The notes beneath the pieces are model-generated. The model was not told the origin of the DNA and searched no databases. It was given only the letters and a program-made list of their open reading frames with translations. Of a stretch of 64,000 nucleotides of DNA, positions 22,741 through 34,400 are shown piece after piece. The stretch's first letter is position 1, and every line of letters begins with the position of its first letter. A program made the position numbers and the translations under genes. Source of the stretch: Deroplatys truncata (lineage: Eukaryota; Arthropoda; Insecta; Mantodea; Mantidae); the NCBI GenBank assembly GCA_030765065.1, contig CM060985.1, positions 4,712,001 through 4,776,000 on the forward strand, read 5' to 3'.

Positions 22741-25700
22741 CTTCTAGTTTGGTGTAGAGGGGTTTGTCATGTAGGAAACTCTTAGCTTCTAGGTTGGTGT
22801 AGAGGAGTTTGTCATGTTGGAAACTCCTAGCTTCTAGTTTGGTGTAAAGGGGGTTGTCATGTTGGAAACTCCTAGCTTCTAGTTTGGTGTAGAGGGGGTT
22901 GTCATGTTGGAAACTCCTAGCTTCTAGTATGGTGTAGAGGGGGTTGTCATGTTGGAAACTCCTAGCTTCTAGTTTGGCGTAGAGGGGGTTGTCATGTTGG
23001 AACCTCCTAGCTTCTAATTTGGTGTAGAGGGGGTTGTCATGTTGGAAACTCCTAGCTTCTAGTTTGGTGTAAAGGGGGTTGTCATGTTGGAAACTCCTAG
23101 CTTCTAGTTTGGTGTAGAGGGGGTTGTCATGTTGGAAACTCCTAGCATCGTTTGGTGTAGAGGAGTTTGTCATGTTGGAAACTCGTAGCTTCTGGTTTGG
23201 TGTAGAGGGGGTTGTCATGTAGACAACTCGTAGCTTCTGGTTTGGTGTAGAGGGGGCTTGTCAAGTAGGAAACTCCTAGCGTCTAGTTTGGTGTAGAGGG
23301 GGTTGTCACGTTGGAAACTCCTAGCTTCTAGTTTGGTGTAGAGGGGGTTGTCATGTTGGATACTCCTAGCTTCTAGGTTGGTGTAAAGGGCTTGTCATGT
23401 TGGAACCTCCTAGCTTCTAATTTGGTGTAGAGGGGGGTGTCATGTTGGAAACTCATAGCTTCTAGTTTGGTGTAGAGGGGGTTGTCATGATGGAAACTCC
23501 TAGCTTCTAGTTTGGTGTAGAGGGGGTTGTAATGTAGGAAACTCCTAGCTTCTAGTTTGGTGTAGAGGGGCTTGTCATGTTGGAAACTCCTAGCTTCTAG
23601 TTTGGTGTAGAGGAGGTTGTCATGTAGGAAACTCCTAGCTTCTAGTTTGGTGTAGAGGGGGTTGTCATGTTGGAAACTCCTAGCTTCTAGTTTGGTGTAG
23701 AGGGGGTTGTCATGTTGGAAACTCCTAGCTTCTAGTTTGGTGTAGAGGGGGTTGTCATGTTGGAAACTCCTAGCTTCTAGTTTGGTGTAGAAGGGGTTGT
23801 CATGTTGGAAACTCCTAGATTCTAGTTTGGTGTAGAGGGGGTTGTCATGTTGGAAACTCCTAGCTTCTAGATTGGTGTAGAGGGTGTTGTATGTTGGAAA
23901 CTCCTAGCCTCTAGTTTGGTGTAGAGGGGATTGTCATGTTGGAAACTCCTAGCTTCTAGGTTGGTGTAAAGGGGGTTGTCATGTTGGAACCTCCTAGCTT
24001 CTAATTTGGTGTAGAGGGGGTTGTCATTTTGGAAACTCCTAGCTTCTAGTTTGGTGTAGAGGGGGTTGTCATGTTGGAAACTCCTAGCCTCTTCTTTGGT
24101 GTAGAGGGGTTTGTCATGTTGGAAACTCCTAGCTTCTGGTTTGGTGTAGAGGGGTTTGTCATGTTGGAAACTCCTAGCTTCTAGTTTGGTGTAGAGGGGG
24201 TTGTCATGTTGGAAACTCCTAGCTTCTAGTTTGGTGTAGCGGGGGTTGTCATGTTGGAAACTCCTAGCTTCTAGTTTGGTGTAGAGGGGGTTGTCATGTT
24301 GGAAACTCCTAGCTTCTAGTTTGATGTAGAGGGGTTTGTCATGTTGGAAACTCTTAGCTTCTAGTATGGTGTAGAGGGGTTTGTCATGTTGGAAACTCCT
24401 AGCTTCTAGTTTGGTGTAAAGGGGGTTTTCATGTTGGAAACTCCTAGCTTCTAGTTTGATGTAGAGGGGGTTGTCATATTGGAAACTTCTAGTTTCTAGT
24501 TTGGTGTAGAGGGGGTTGTCATATTGGAAACTCCTAGCTTCTAGTTTGGTGTAGAGGGGTTTGTCATGTTGGAAACTCCTAGCTCCTAGTTTGGTGTAGA
24601 GGGGGTTGTCATGTTGGAAACTCCTAGATTCTAGTATGGTGTAGAGGGGGTTGTCATGTTGGAACCTCCTAGCTTCTAATTTGGTGTAGAGGGGGTTGTT
24701 ATGTTGGAAACTCCTAGCTTCTAGTTTGGTGTAGAGGGGGTTGTAATGTTGGAACCTCCTAGCTTCTAGTTTGGTGTAGAGGGGGTTGTCATGTTGGAAA
24801 CTCCTAGCTTCTAGTTTGGTGTAGAGGGGTTTGTCGTGTTGGAAACTCCTAGCTTCTAGTTTGATGTAGAAGGGTTTGTCATGTTGGAAACTCCTAGCTT
24901 CTAGTTTGGTTTAGAGGGGTTTGTCATGTTCGAAACTCCTAGCTTCTAGTTTGGTGTAGAAGGGTTTGTCATGTTGGAAACTCCTAGCTTCTAGTTTGGT
25001 GTAGAGGGGGTTGTCATGTTGGAAACTCCTGGCTTCTAGTTTGGTGTAGAGGGGGTTGTCAAGTTGGAAACTCCTAGCTTCTAGTAGGGTGTAGAGGGGG
25101 TTGTCATGTTGGAACCTCCTAGCTTCTAGTTTGGTGTAGAGGAGTTTGTCATGTTGGAAACTCGTAGCTTCTGGTTTGGTGTAGAGGGGGTTGTCATGTA
25201 GAAAACTCGTAGCTTCTGGTTTGGTGTAGAGGGGGTTTGTCAAGTAGGAAACTCCTAGCGTCTAGATTGGTGTAGAGAGGGTTGTCACGTTGGAAACTCC
25301 TAGATATAGTTTGGTGTAAAGGGGGTTGTCAAGTTGGACACTCCTAGCTTCTAGTTTGGTGTAGAGGGGGTTGTCATGTACGAAACTCGTAGCGTCTAGT
25401 TTGGTGCAGAGGGGTTGTCATGTAGGAAAGTCCAAGCTTCTAGTTTGGTGTAGAGGGGGTTGTCATGTAATGAACTCCTAGTCTCTTGTTTGATGTAGAG
25501 GCGTTTGTAATGAAGGAAAGTCCTAGCTTCTAGTTTGGTGTAGAGGGGTTTGTCATGTAGGAATCTCCAGGATTCTGGTTTTATGTGGTGGGAGTAATCA
25601 TATTAGAAGGTTCTGGCTTCTGGTTTGGTGTGGTGGGAGTAATCGTATTAGAAGGTCCTGGCTTCTGTTTCGGTGTGGTGGGAGTTATCATATTGGAAGG

Positions 25701-26465
25701 TCCTGGCTTCTGGTTTGGTGTGGTGGGAGTTATCATATTGGAAGGTCCTGGCTTCTGGTTTGGTGTGGTGGGAGTTATCATATTGGAAGGTCCTGGCTTC
25801 TGGTTTGGTGTGGTGGGAGTAATCATATTGGAAGGTCCTGGCTTCTAGTTATTTGTGGTGGGAGTAATCATATTATAAGGTCCTGGCTTCTGGTTTGGTG
25901 TGGTGGGAGTAATCATATTGGAAGGTCCTGGCTTCTAGTTTGGTGTGGTGGGTTTTGTCATATTTGAAGGTCCTGGCTTCTAGTTTGGTGTGGTGGGAGT
26001 AATCATATTAGAAGGTCCTGGCTTCTGGTTTGGTGTGGTGGGAGTTATCATATTAGAAGGTTCTGGCTTTTGGTTTGGTGTGGTGGGAGTTATCATATTG
26101 GAAGGTCCTGGATTCTGGTTTGGTGTGGTGGAAGTTATCGTATTAGAAGGTCCTGGCTTCTGGTTTGGTGTGGTGGGAGTTATTTTATTGGAATCTCCAG
26201 GCATCTGGTTTGGTGTGGTGGGAGTTGTTATATTGGAATTTCCAAGCTTCTTGTTTGGTGTGGTGGGAGTTATCATATTGGAAGGTCCTGGCTTCTGGTT
26301 TGGTGTGGTGGGAGTTATCATATTAGAAGTTCCTGGCTTCTGGTTTGGTGTGGTGGGAGTTATTTTATTCGAATCTCCAAGCTTCTGGTTTGGTGTGGTG
26401 AGAGTTATCATATTGGAAGTTCCTGGCTTCTGGTTTGGTGTGCTGGGAGTTATCATATTGGACGG

Positions 26466-26737
26466 TCTAGCTTCTAGTTTGGTGTAGAGGGGTTTGTCAT
26501 GTAGGAAACTCCTAGCTTCTGGTTTGATGTAGAGGGGGTTGTCATGTAGGAAACTCGTAGCGTCTAGTTTGCTGTAGAGGGGTTGTCATGTAGGAAACTC
26601 CAAGCTTCTAGTTTGGTGTAGAGGGGGTTGTCATGTCAGAACTCCTAGCTTCTTGATTGATGTAGAGGCGTTTGTAATGTAGGAAACTCCTAGCTTCTAG
26701 TTTGGTGTAGAGGGGTTTGTCATGTAGGAATCTCCAA
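26466..26737. repeat. Island of subfamily A units inside satellite B
   Basis: About six A-type units interrupt B. They carry the same rare variants, in the same order, as 25380-25570 ('actcgtagcgtctag', 'ggaaactccaagcttc', 'gatgtagaggcgtttgtaat', 'tctccaagattctgg'), and the same B units follow ('gttttatgtggtggga'). The two stretches are offset by about 1167 bp, so this is a duplicated junction. A similar series is seen at 22281-22480. Confidence 0.85.
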
Positions 26738-28285
26738 GATTCTGGTTTTATGTGGTGGGAGTAATCATATTAGAAGGTTCTGGCTTCTTGTTTGGTGTGG
26801 TGGGAGTAATCATATTAGAAGGTCCTGGCTTCTGGTTCGGTGTGGTGGGAGTTATCATATTGGAAGGTCCTGGCTTCTGGTTTGGTGTGGTGGGAGTTAT
26901 CATATTAGAAGGTCCTGGCTTCTGGTTTGGTGTGGTGGGAGTTATCATATTGGAAGGTCCTGGCTTCTGGTTTGGTGTGGTGGGAGTTATCATATTGGAA
27001 GGTCCTGGCTTCTGGTTTGGTGTGGTGGGAGTTATCATATTGGAAGGTCCTGGCTTCTGGTTTGGTGTGGTGGGAGTTATCATATTAGAAGGTCCTGGCT
27101 TCTGGTTTGGTGTGGTGGGAGTTATCATATTGGAAGGTCCTGGCTTCTGGTTTGGTGTGGTGGGAGTTATCATATTGGAAGGTCCTGGCTTCTGGTTTGG
27201 TGTGGTGGGAGTTATCATATTGGAAGGTGCTGGCTTCTGGTTTTGTGTGTTAGGAGTTATCATATTAGAAGGTCCTGGCTTCTGGTTTGGTGTGGTGGAA
27301 GTTATTATATTAGAAGGTCCTGGGTTCTGGTTTGGTGTGGTGGGAGTTATCGTATTGGAAGGTCTTGGCTTTTGGTTTGGTGTGGTGGGAGTTATCGCAT
27401 TGGAAGGTCCTGGCTTCTGGTTTGGTGTGGTGGGAGTTATTATATTAGAAGGTCCTGGCTTCTGGTTTGGTGTGGTGGGAGTTATCGTATTGGAAGTTCC
27501 TGGCTTCTGGTTTGGTGTGGTGGGAGTTATCGTATGGAAGGTCCTGGCTTCTGGTTTTGTGTGGTGGGAGTTATCGTATTAGAAGGTCCTGGCTTCTGGT
27601 TTGGTGTGGTGGGAGTTACCGTATTGGAAGGTCCTGGCTTCTGGTTTGGTGTGGTGGGAGTTATCGTATTGGAAGGTCCTGGCTTCTGGTTTGGTGTGGT
27701 GGGAGTTATTATATTAGAAGGTCCTGGCTTCTGGTTTGGTGTGGTGGGAGTTATCGTATTGGAAGGTCCTGGCTTCTGGTTTGGTGTGGTGGGAGTTACC
27801 GCATTGGAAGGTCCTGGCTTCTGGTTTGGTGTGGTGGGAGTTATTATATTAGAAGGTCCTGGCTTCTAGTTTGGTGTGGTGGGAGTTATTATATTAGAAG
27901 GTCCTGGCTTCTGGTTTGGTGTGGTGGGAGTTATTATATTAGAAGGTCCTGGCTTCTAGTTTGGTGTGGTGGGAGTTATCGTATTGGAAGATCCTGGCTT
28001 CTGGTTTGGTGTGGTGGGAGTTATTATATTAGAAGGTCCTGGCTTCTAGTTTGGTGTGGTGGGAGTTATCATATTGGAAGGTCCTGGCTTCTAGTTTGGT
28101 GTGGTGGGAGTAATCATATTGGAAGGTCCTGGTTTCTGGTTTGGTGTGGTGGGAGTTATCATATTGGAAGGTCCTGGCTTCTAGTTTGGTGTGGTGGGAG
28201 TAATCATATTGGAAGGTCCTGGCTTCTGGTTTGGTGTGGTGGGAGTTATCATATTAGAAGGTCCTGGCTTCTGGTTTGGTGTGGT

Positions 28286-28555
28286 GGGAGTTATCATTTT
28301 AGAAGGTCCTGGCTTCTGGTTTGGTGTGGTGTGAGTTATCATATTGGAAGGTCCTGGCTTCTGGTTTGGTGTGGTGGGAGTTATCATTTTAGAAGGTCCT
28401 GGCTTCTGGTTTGGTGTGGTGGGAGTTATCATATTGGAAGGTCCTGGCTTCTGGTTTGGTGTGGTGGGAGTTATCATTTTAGAAGGTCCTGGCTTCTGGT
28501 TTGGTGTGGTGGGAGTTATCATATTGGAAGGTCCTGGCTTCTGGTTTGGTGTGGT
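28286..28555. repeat. 90-bp dimeric higher-order repeat within satellite B
   Basis: Six successive units alternate between 'atcattttagaagg' and 'atcatattggaagg', giving three 90-bp dimers. Similar alternation of 'cttctagtttgg' and 'cttctggtttgg' is seen at about 27840-28200. Confidence 0.75.
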
Positions 28556-29020
28556 GGGAATTATCATATTGGAAGGTCCTGGCTTCTGGTTTGGTGTGGT
28601 GGGAGTTATCATATTGGAAGGTCCTGGCTTCTGGTTTGGTGTGGTGGGAGTTATCATTTTAGAAGGTCCTGGCTTCTGGTTTGGTGTGGTGGGAGTTATC
28701 ATATTAGAAGGTCCTGGCTTCTGGTTTGGTGTGGTGGGAGTTGTTATATAAAAGGTCCTGGCTTCTGGTTCGGTGTGGTGGGAGTAATCATTTTGGAAGG
28801 TCCTGGCTTCTGGTTTGGTGTGGTGTGAGTAATCAGTTTGGTAGGTCCTGGCTTCTGGTTTTGTGTGCTGGGAGTAATCATTTTGGAAGGTCCTGGCTTC
28901 TGGTTTGGTGTGGTGGGAGTTATCATATTGGAGGGTCCTGGCTTCTGGTTTGTTGTGGTGGGAGTTATCAGCCAGCTAACTCTGTTCACTCTTTATTGTT
29001 TTCAGTGGCCATTTTCTTGT

Positions 29021-29310
29021 GACGGCACCGTGGCTGAATGGTTAGACCGCTCGCATGTCACGAAAGCGGTCCTGGATAGATCCCCGGGACCCGCATGTGG
29101 GACTTGTGGACAAAGCGGTGTCTGGGCGGATTTTCTCTGGTTTTCTTTGCCATTCGTTCCACCAAGTCCTCCAATCATCCACTTTCTTTTCGTACATTTC
29201 ATCATCCTTTCATATCACCTACTTGTTTGCTCTCATACAAGGCATCGGGCTGATCACCCATCCCGGATATTCTGTCTGATGCTGTGACCCAGGCACGAGT
29301 AAAATGCTCG
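29021..29310 (+). mobile_element. Second tRNA-derived SINE
   Basis: The head has an A box 'tggctgaatgg' (29031-29041) that fits the pol III consensus and a B-box-like 'ggatagatccc' (29074-29084), 43 bp apart. The body carries 'ttttctctggttttctttg' and C/T-rich stretches ('accaagtcctccaatcatcc', 'atcatcctttcatatcacc'), the same kind of central core as in the SINE at 12405, while the heads differ. The 3' end near 'aaaatgctcgcc' is a guess. It starts only 50 bp after the 45-bp satellite ends. Confidence 0.7.
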
Positions 29311-29589
29311 CCATTGAAAACTTCGTGTTATACCAGGGGTGTAACAACTTCTGAACTGTTGATGTGAAACCTGCGCGCTCTTGACAAAATGCTTCTAAAG
29401 GTCGGAAAGGTCAAGTGTATGCACGTAACCTATCCCATAGCGTGAAAGAGGAAGTCTGAGAGAGTGCACGAGCTCTTTATAACCACATTGTCTTCGTGTG
29501 AAAGTGAAGAGAGCATCAGAAATCGGTTGTTATTAGCAGCTACCTTAACGCGTGGAGATTGTCACTGAAATATCTTACCCGCACACGGA
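29311..29589. other. Short low-copy stretch, no feature recognised
   Basis: About 280 bp between the SINE and the next interspersed repeat copy, with no gene, RNA or repeat unit I can support. Confidence 0.4.
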
Positions 29590-30010
29590 AAACTTTGATT
29601 TCTCAAAAATGGCATTTGTTTAAGATATTTACATGAGAAATAAAATGATATCTGTGAAGCCCTCTTCGTTCTGAGAGACTTGTGATAAAGCGCAACACAA
29701 ATCAGATGTAGATCACTTTAAAGTAGAACATTTATGAGACGTTAAACTACTCTTTGTTATTGGTTTGAATTTTCAAATGGGTATACCTTCCTGAAGTGTT
29801 AAGTCACTATTGGTTTGTACTGATAGACATACAAACGGCACGGAATTTCAAATATATGACTATCACTTTAGCCTACTGTGTTCTTCTTATAGCCACTACG
29901 AAACCTTATCTGAATTAACAAGAAGTAGAGAGAAGAATAAGATTTTGTAACAATAGTGTTTGAGTAGAGAAAGGCATATGAATGGAACGCATCAAGTTTT
30001 TTTGGGGGGG
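29590..30010 (+). repeat. 0.8-kb interspersed repeat, copy 7 (5'-truncated, diverged)
   Basis: Recognisable core and tail landmarks are 'gatttctcaaaaatggc', 'gtttaagatatttacatg', 'gccctcttcgttctgag', 'gaattttcaaatgggtat', 'tgactatcacttt', 'gagtagagaaaggcatatg'. It ends near 'cgcatcaagtttttttgg', as the tail does at 765 and 1000. It shows that the family is dispersed on both sides of the satellites. Confidence 0.65.
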
Positions 30011-30358
30011 GTGCAAAAACCAAAGAAGAATGTTAATAGGAGAAATTTGAGAATGAAAGTCAATATTTTGGATTCAATGCCTTAGTTTTACATTTAACAT
30101 TTGTGAGAGGCTGATGCAATGAGCTTTGAACAAGAAAGATACTCGCGACACATTCCTTGAAAATAAGTCATTCATTCAACTTTATCAGAAAAATGTTTGA
30201 AACAGCAACGTGGTTATGTATTATCTTGGGCAAAAATACTCTAGTCCACTGTTACTTTCTCTAACGCACAGCTGTTCATATACACACGTTTTGAAAGCAA
30301 TGCTAGAAATTGCTGCGCCTGTGTGTGAACTAGGAAAATATTTTTCAAAGGTAACGTA
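30011..30358. other. Low-copy stretch, no feature recognised
   Basis: A short G run (about 30004-30011) is followed by AT-rich sequence without a supported feature. A 67-codon open frame (30210-30413) has no recognisable motif and overlaps the tRNA-like scrap that follows. Confidence 0.4.
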
Positions 30359-30403
30359 CAATGCTCGAACACGTGGCCCCGGACTCTCACCGCTACGCTA
30401 CAA
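30359..30403 (-). repeat. Possible tRNA-like SINE scrap
   Basis: On the minus strand 'tagcgtagcgg' (30400-30390) fits an A box and 'tgttcgagcat' (30371-30361) is close to a B box. They are 29 bp apart instead of the 43-44 expected, so if this is tRNA-derived it has lost about 15 bp. It cannot be an intact tRNA gene. Confidence 0.3.
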
Positions 30404-30439
30404 TTTCAGTTAATATTTCAAGTTTTTAGTTTAGACGAC

Positions 30440-30875
30440 ATCAGTAATAAAACACATCTCTTTACACTTAACTCCTCCCTTTCTGCATGCTCCTAAACAA
30501 AATGATATATATCGAGTTACATTCACATGCCTTTCTCTACCCACCATACTTTATTTTATATAGATACTCACAAAAGCTCTTTTTTGTATGTACAAGACAA
30601 AGCTTAAAAGTAATAGCATCATTGCATTTGCTATGTTAAACAAAATGGATGGACGTATTTTTGAGAAAATAAAAAGCAACGAAACGTTTCCATCTAAACC
30701 TGAGTGACATTTTCCTAAACATCCTCGTGTTGCATCTTTGCAAGGTGCTCAACTTATACATCCACCATATGCACCAGACTTTTCGTTTTTAGGTTATCCT
30801 GTATACAGACACACACCGGTAAAATCCGGTACAGAATTTTTGGGTGCAATGAAATGGGTTCCCTACCCACTAGGT
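30440..30875 (-). repeat. 0.8-kb interspersed repeat, copy 8 (inverted, diverged)
   Basis: The reversed landmarks are 'cacatgcctttctctac', 'gtatgtacaagacaaagc', 'tttgagaaaataaaa', 'catcctcgtgttgcatctt', 'cttttcgtttttaggttat', 'cagacacacac', 'cagaatttttgggtgcaat' and 'gttccctaccca'. Much of the middle core is deleted. Together with copy 7 it forms a second, weaker inverted pair. Confidence 0.65.
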
Positions 30876-31427
30876 AGGAAGAAGCAAAAGTAAAACTAAA
30901 AAAAGAACAGCTTAGCACTTAACGTTTTCGAAAACATTACATCGCCTAGAATACGGCCGACTTTCCTTTAGCTTTTCGCAAAATAATATATGTGAGGTCT
31001 CCGAGCGTTTTGAAAATAGTCTTACATATAGCAATATTGGTATCTGCAGTTATTTAATTAGTTCGACGGGAGGGCAGATTCTTGTGAACATGTCCGCGAG
31101 TTAAGCTCTTGTTGCGTACACACGGACACACAAAGTTTTGTCCCGGTCCTGATATCGCATTACTGAGCTAATTTGACATTAACTGGCAACCCTCCTGACA
31201 AACAAATTACTAGCAGGAATCACGCGAACCAAGGACTCTCGGATGTAATTAATGTGCTGACTTTACTGTACAAGGGAGAGACAGATCAGAGATAACAGTT
31301 GCGTGACCTCGATTTGTCACGCGACAGGATCGGAAGGTGGACAACCCTGCACTGTCATCAGACAGGGTTAGTAAACAAATCTCCATGCATGCCACACACT
31401 TACCCCTGCACGACACTGCGAGACATT
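30876..31427. other. Low-copy flank of satellite II, no feature recognised
   Basis: About 550 bp of mixed sequence. 'acacacggacacacaaag' near 31117 may be another scrap of the interspersed family. The change into satellite II at about 31428 is abrupt. Confidence 0.4.
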
Positions 31428-34400
31428 CGTACTGTCCCTCTTTCCAGTTACAATACAGAGAGTACGTTGTGTTACAATACAACAGTAACAAGTATGTGAA
31501 TGATTTCAGACCCTGGTACTGTCGCTGCTTCTAGTTACAACAGAGATTATGTTGTGTTAAAATACAACAGTTACTAGTATGTGTATAATGTAGACCTTGG
31601 TACTGCCCCTACTTCTAGTTACAACAGCGAGTATGTTGCGTTATAATACAACAGTTACTAGTATGTGTATAATGTAGACCTTGGTACTGTCCCTGCTTCT
31701 AGTTACAACAGAGAGAATGTTGTGTTATAATACAACAGTTACTAGTATGTGTATAATGTAGACCTTGGTACTGCCCCTACCTCTAGATACAACAGCGAGT
31801 ATGTTGCGTTATAATACAACAGTTACTAGTATGTGTATAATGTAGACCTTGGTACTGCCCCTACTTCTAGTTACAACAGCGAGTATGTTGCGTTATAATA
31901 CAACAGTTACTAGTATGTGTATAATGTAGACCTTGGTACTGCCCCTACTTCTAGTTACAACAGAGATTATGTTGTGTTAAAATACAACAGTTACTAGTAT
32001 GTGTATAATGTAGACCTTGGTACTGCCTCTACTTCTAGTTACAACAGAGATTATGTTGTGTTACAATACAACAGTAACAAGTATGTGAATGATTTCAGAC
32101 CCTGGTACTGTAGCTCCTTCTAGTTACAACAGAGATTATGTTGTGTTAAAATACAACAGTTACTAGTATGTGTATAATGTAGACCTTGGTACTGCCTCTA
32201 CTTCTAGTTACAACAGAGATTATGTTGTGTTACAATACAACAGTAACAAGTATGTGAATGATTTCAGACCCTGGTACTGTCGCTCCTTCTAGTTACAACA
32301 GAGATTATGTTGTGTTAAAATACAACAGTTACTAGTATGTGTATAATGTAGACCTTGGTACTGTCCCTGCTTCTAGTTACAACAGCGAGTATGTTGCGTT
32401 ATAATACAACAGTTACTAGTATGTGTATAATGTAGACCTTGGTACTGTCCCTGCTTCTAGTTACAACAGCGAGTATGTTGTGTTATAATACAACAGTTAC
32501 TAGTATGTGTATAATGTAGACCTTGGTACTGTCCCTGCTTCTAGTTACAACAGCGAGTATGTTGCGTTATAATACAACAGTTACTAGTATGTGTATAATG
32601 TAGACCTTGGTACTGTCGCTCCTTCTAGTTACAACAGAGAGAATGTTGCGTTATAATACAACAGTTACTAGTATGTGTATAATGTAGACCTTGGTACTGT
32701 CCCTGCTTCTAGTTACAACAGCGAGTATGTTGCGTTATAATACAACAGTTACTAGTATGTGTATAATGTAGACCTTGGTACTGCCCCTACTTCTAGTTAC
32801 AACAGAGAGAATGTTGCGTTATAATACAACAGTTACTAGTATGTGTATAATGTAGACCCTGGTACTGTCCCTGCTTCTAGTTACAACAGCGAGTATGTTG
32901 CGTTATAATACAACAGTTACTAGTATGTGTATAATGTAGACCCTGGTACTGTCCCTGCTTCTAGTTACAACAGCGAGTATGTTGTGTTATAATACAACAG
33001 TTACTAGTATGTGTATAATGTAGACCCTGGTACTGTCCCTGCTTCTAGTTACAACAGCGAGTATGTTGCCTTATAATACAACAGTTACTAGTATGTGTAT
33101 AATGTAGACCCTGGTACTGTCCCTGCTTCTAGTTACAACAGCGAGTATGTTGTGTTATAATACAACAGTTACTAGTATGTGTATAATGTAGACCCTGGTA
33201 CTGTCCCTGCTTCTAGTTACAACAGCGAGTATGTTGTGTTATAATACAACAGTTACTAGTATGTGTATAATGTAGACCCTGGTACTGTCCCTGCTTCTAG
33301 TTACAACAGCGAGTATGTTGCGTTATAATACAACAGTTACTAGTATGTGTATAATGTAGACCCTGGTACTGTCCCCACTTCTAGTTACAACAGCGAGTAT
33401 GTTGCGTTTTAATACAACAGTTACTAGTATGTGTATAATGTAGACCTTGGTACTGCCCCTACTTCTAGTTACAACAGCGAGTATGTTGTGTTAAAATACA
33501 ACAGTTACTGGTATGTGTATAATGTAGACCTTGGTACTGTCCCTGCTTCTAGTTACAACAGCGAGTATGTTGCGTTATAATACAACAGTTACTAGTATGT
33601 GTATAATGTAGACATTGGTACTGTCCCCACTTCTAGTTACAACAGAGAGAATGTTGCGTTATAATACAACAGTTACCAGTATGTGCATAATGTAGACATT
33701 GGTACTGTCCCCACTTCTAGTTACAACAGAGAGAATGTTGCGTTATAATACAACAGTTACCAGTATGTGTATAATGTAGACCTTGGTACTGTCCCTGCTT
33801 CTAGTTACAACAGAGAGAATGTTGTGTTATAATACAACAGTTACCAGTATGTGTATAATGTAGACATTGGTACTGTCCCTGCTTCTAGTTACAACAGAGA
33901 GAATGTTGTGCTATAATACAACAGTTACCAGTATGTGTATAATGTAGACAATGGTACTGTCCCTGCTTCTAGTTACAACAGAGAGAATGTTGCGTTATAA
34001 TACAACAGTTACCAGTATGTGTATAATGTAGACATTGGTACTGTCCCTGCTTCTAGTTACAACAGAGAGAATGTTGTGTTATAATACAACAGTTACCAGT
34101 ATGTGTATAATGTAGACCTTGGTACTGTCCCCACTTCTAGTTACAACAGAGAGAATGTTGCGTTATAATACAACAGTTACCAGTATGTGTATAATGTAGA
34201 CATTGGTACTGTCCCCACTTCTAGTTACAACAGAGAGAATGTTGCGTTATAATACAACAGTTACCAGTATGTGTATAATGTAGACCTTGGTACTGTCCCT
34301 GCTTCTAGTTACAACAGAGAGAATGTTGTGTTATAATACAACAGTTATCAGTATGTGAATGATTTCAGACCCTGGTACTGTCGCTGCTTCTAGTTACAAC

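Larger units (their letters stand above)
14402..25569. repeat. 45-bp satellite, subfamily A, about 248 units
   Basis: The unit reads 'atgttggaaactcctagctt' + 'ctagtttggtgtagaggggg' + 'ttgtc', 45 bp, with almost no length variation up to about 22195. Recurrent variants are ctagtatgg, ctaatttgg, ctaggttgg, cttgtttgg, 'gtaaaggggg', 'gaggagttt' and 'atgtaggaaa'. Phase slips of a base or two become more common after 22200. Because the period is 15 codons, reading frames without a stop in the unit stay open for kilobases: on the minus strand the unit translates as DNPLYTKLEARSFQH. The array begins abruptly at 14402 and passes into subfamily B near 25570. Confidence 0.97.
25570..28970. repeat. 45-bp satellite, subfamily B, about 76 units
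   Basis: The unit reads 'ggagttatcatattggaagg' + 'tcctggcttctggtttggtg' + 'tggtg', 45 bp, and aligns end to end with the A unit ('ttgtcatgttggaaactcct' against 'ttatcatattggaaggtcct', 'agcttctagtttggtgta' against 'ggcttctggtttggtgtg'). Several frames are open: on the minus strand the unit gives MITPTTPNQKPGPSN, and on the plus strand VGVIILEGPGFWFGV and GSYHIGRSWLLVWCG. Frames break at occasional one- to three-base losses (for example near 27536 and 28745). The array stops abruptly at 28970, about 50 bp before a SINE. Confidence 0.97.

Noticed and set aside
26748-28828. Long overlapping open frames on both strands in satellite B (up to 453 codons on the plus strand)
   Set aside because: All are the 45-bp unit translated in different frames. 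They start at GTG codons inside the repeat, have no non-repetitive part, and are open on both strands at once. Kept as a finding, not as a gene.
28988-29005. Splice-acceptor-like 'ctttattgttttcag' just after satellite B
   Set aside because: It fits the acceptor consensus, but the sequence after it leads into a SINE and no exon follows, so it is probably chance.
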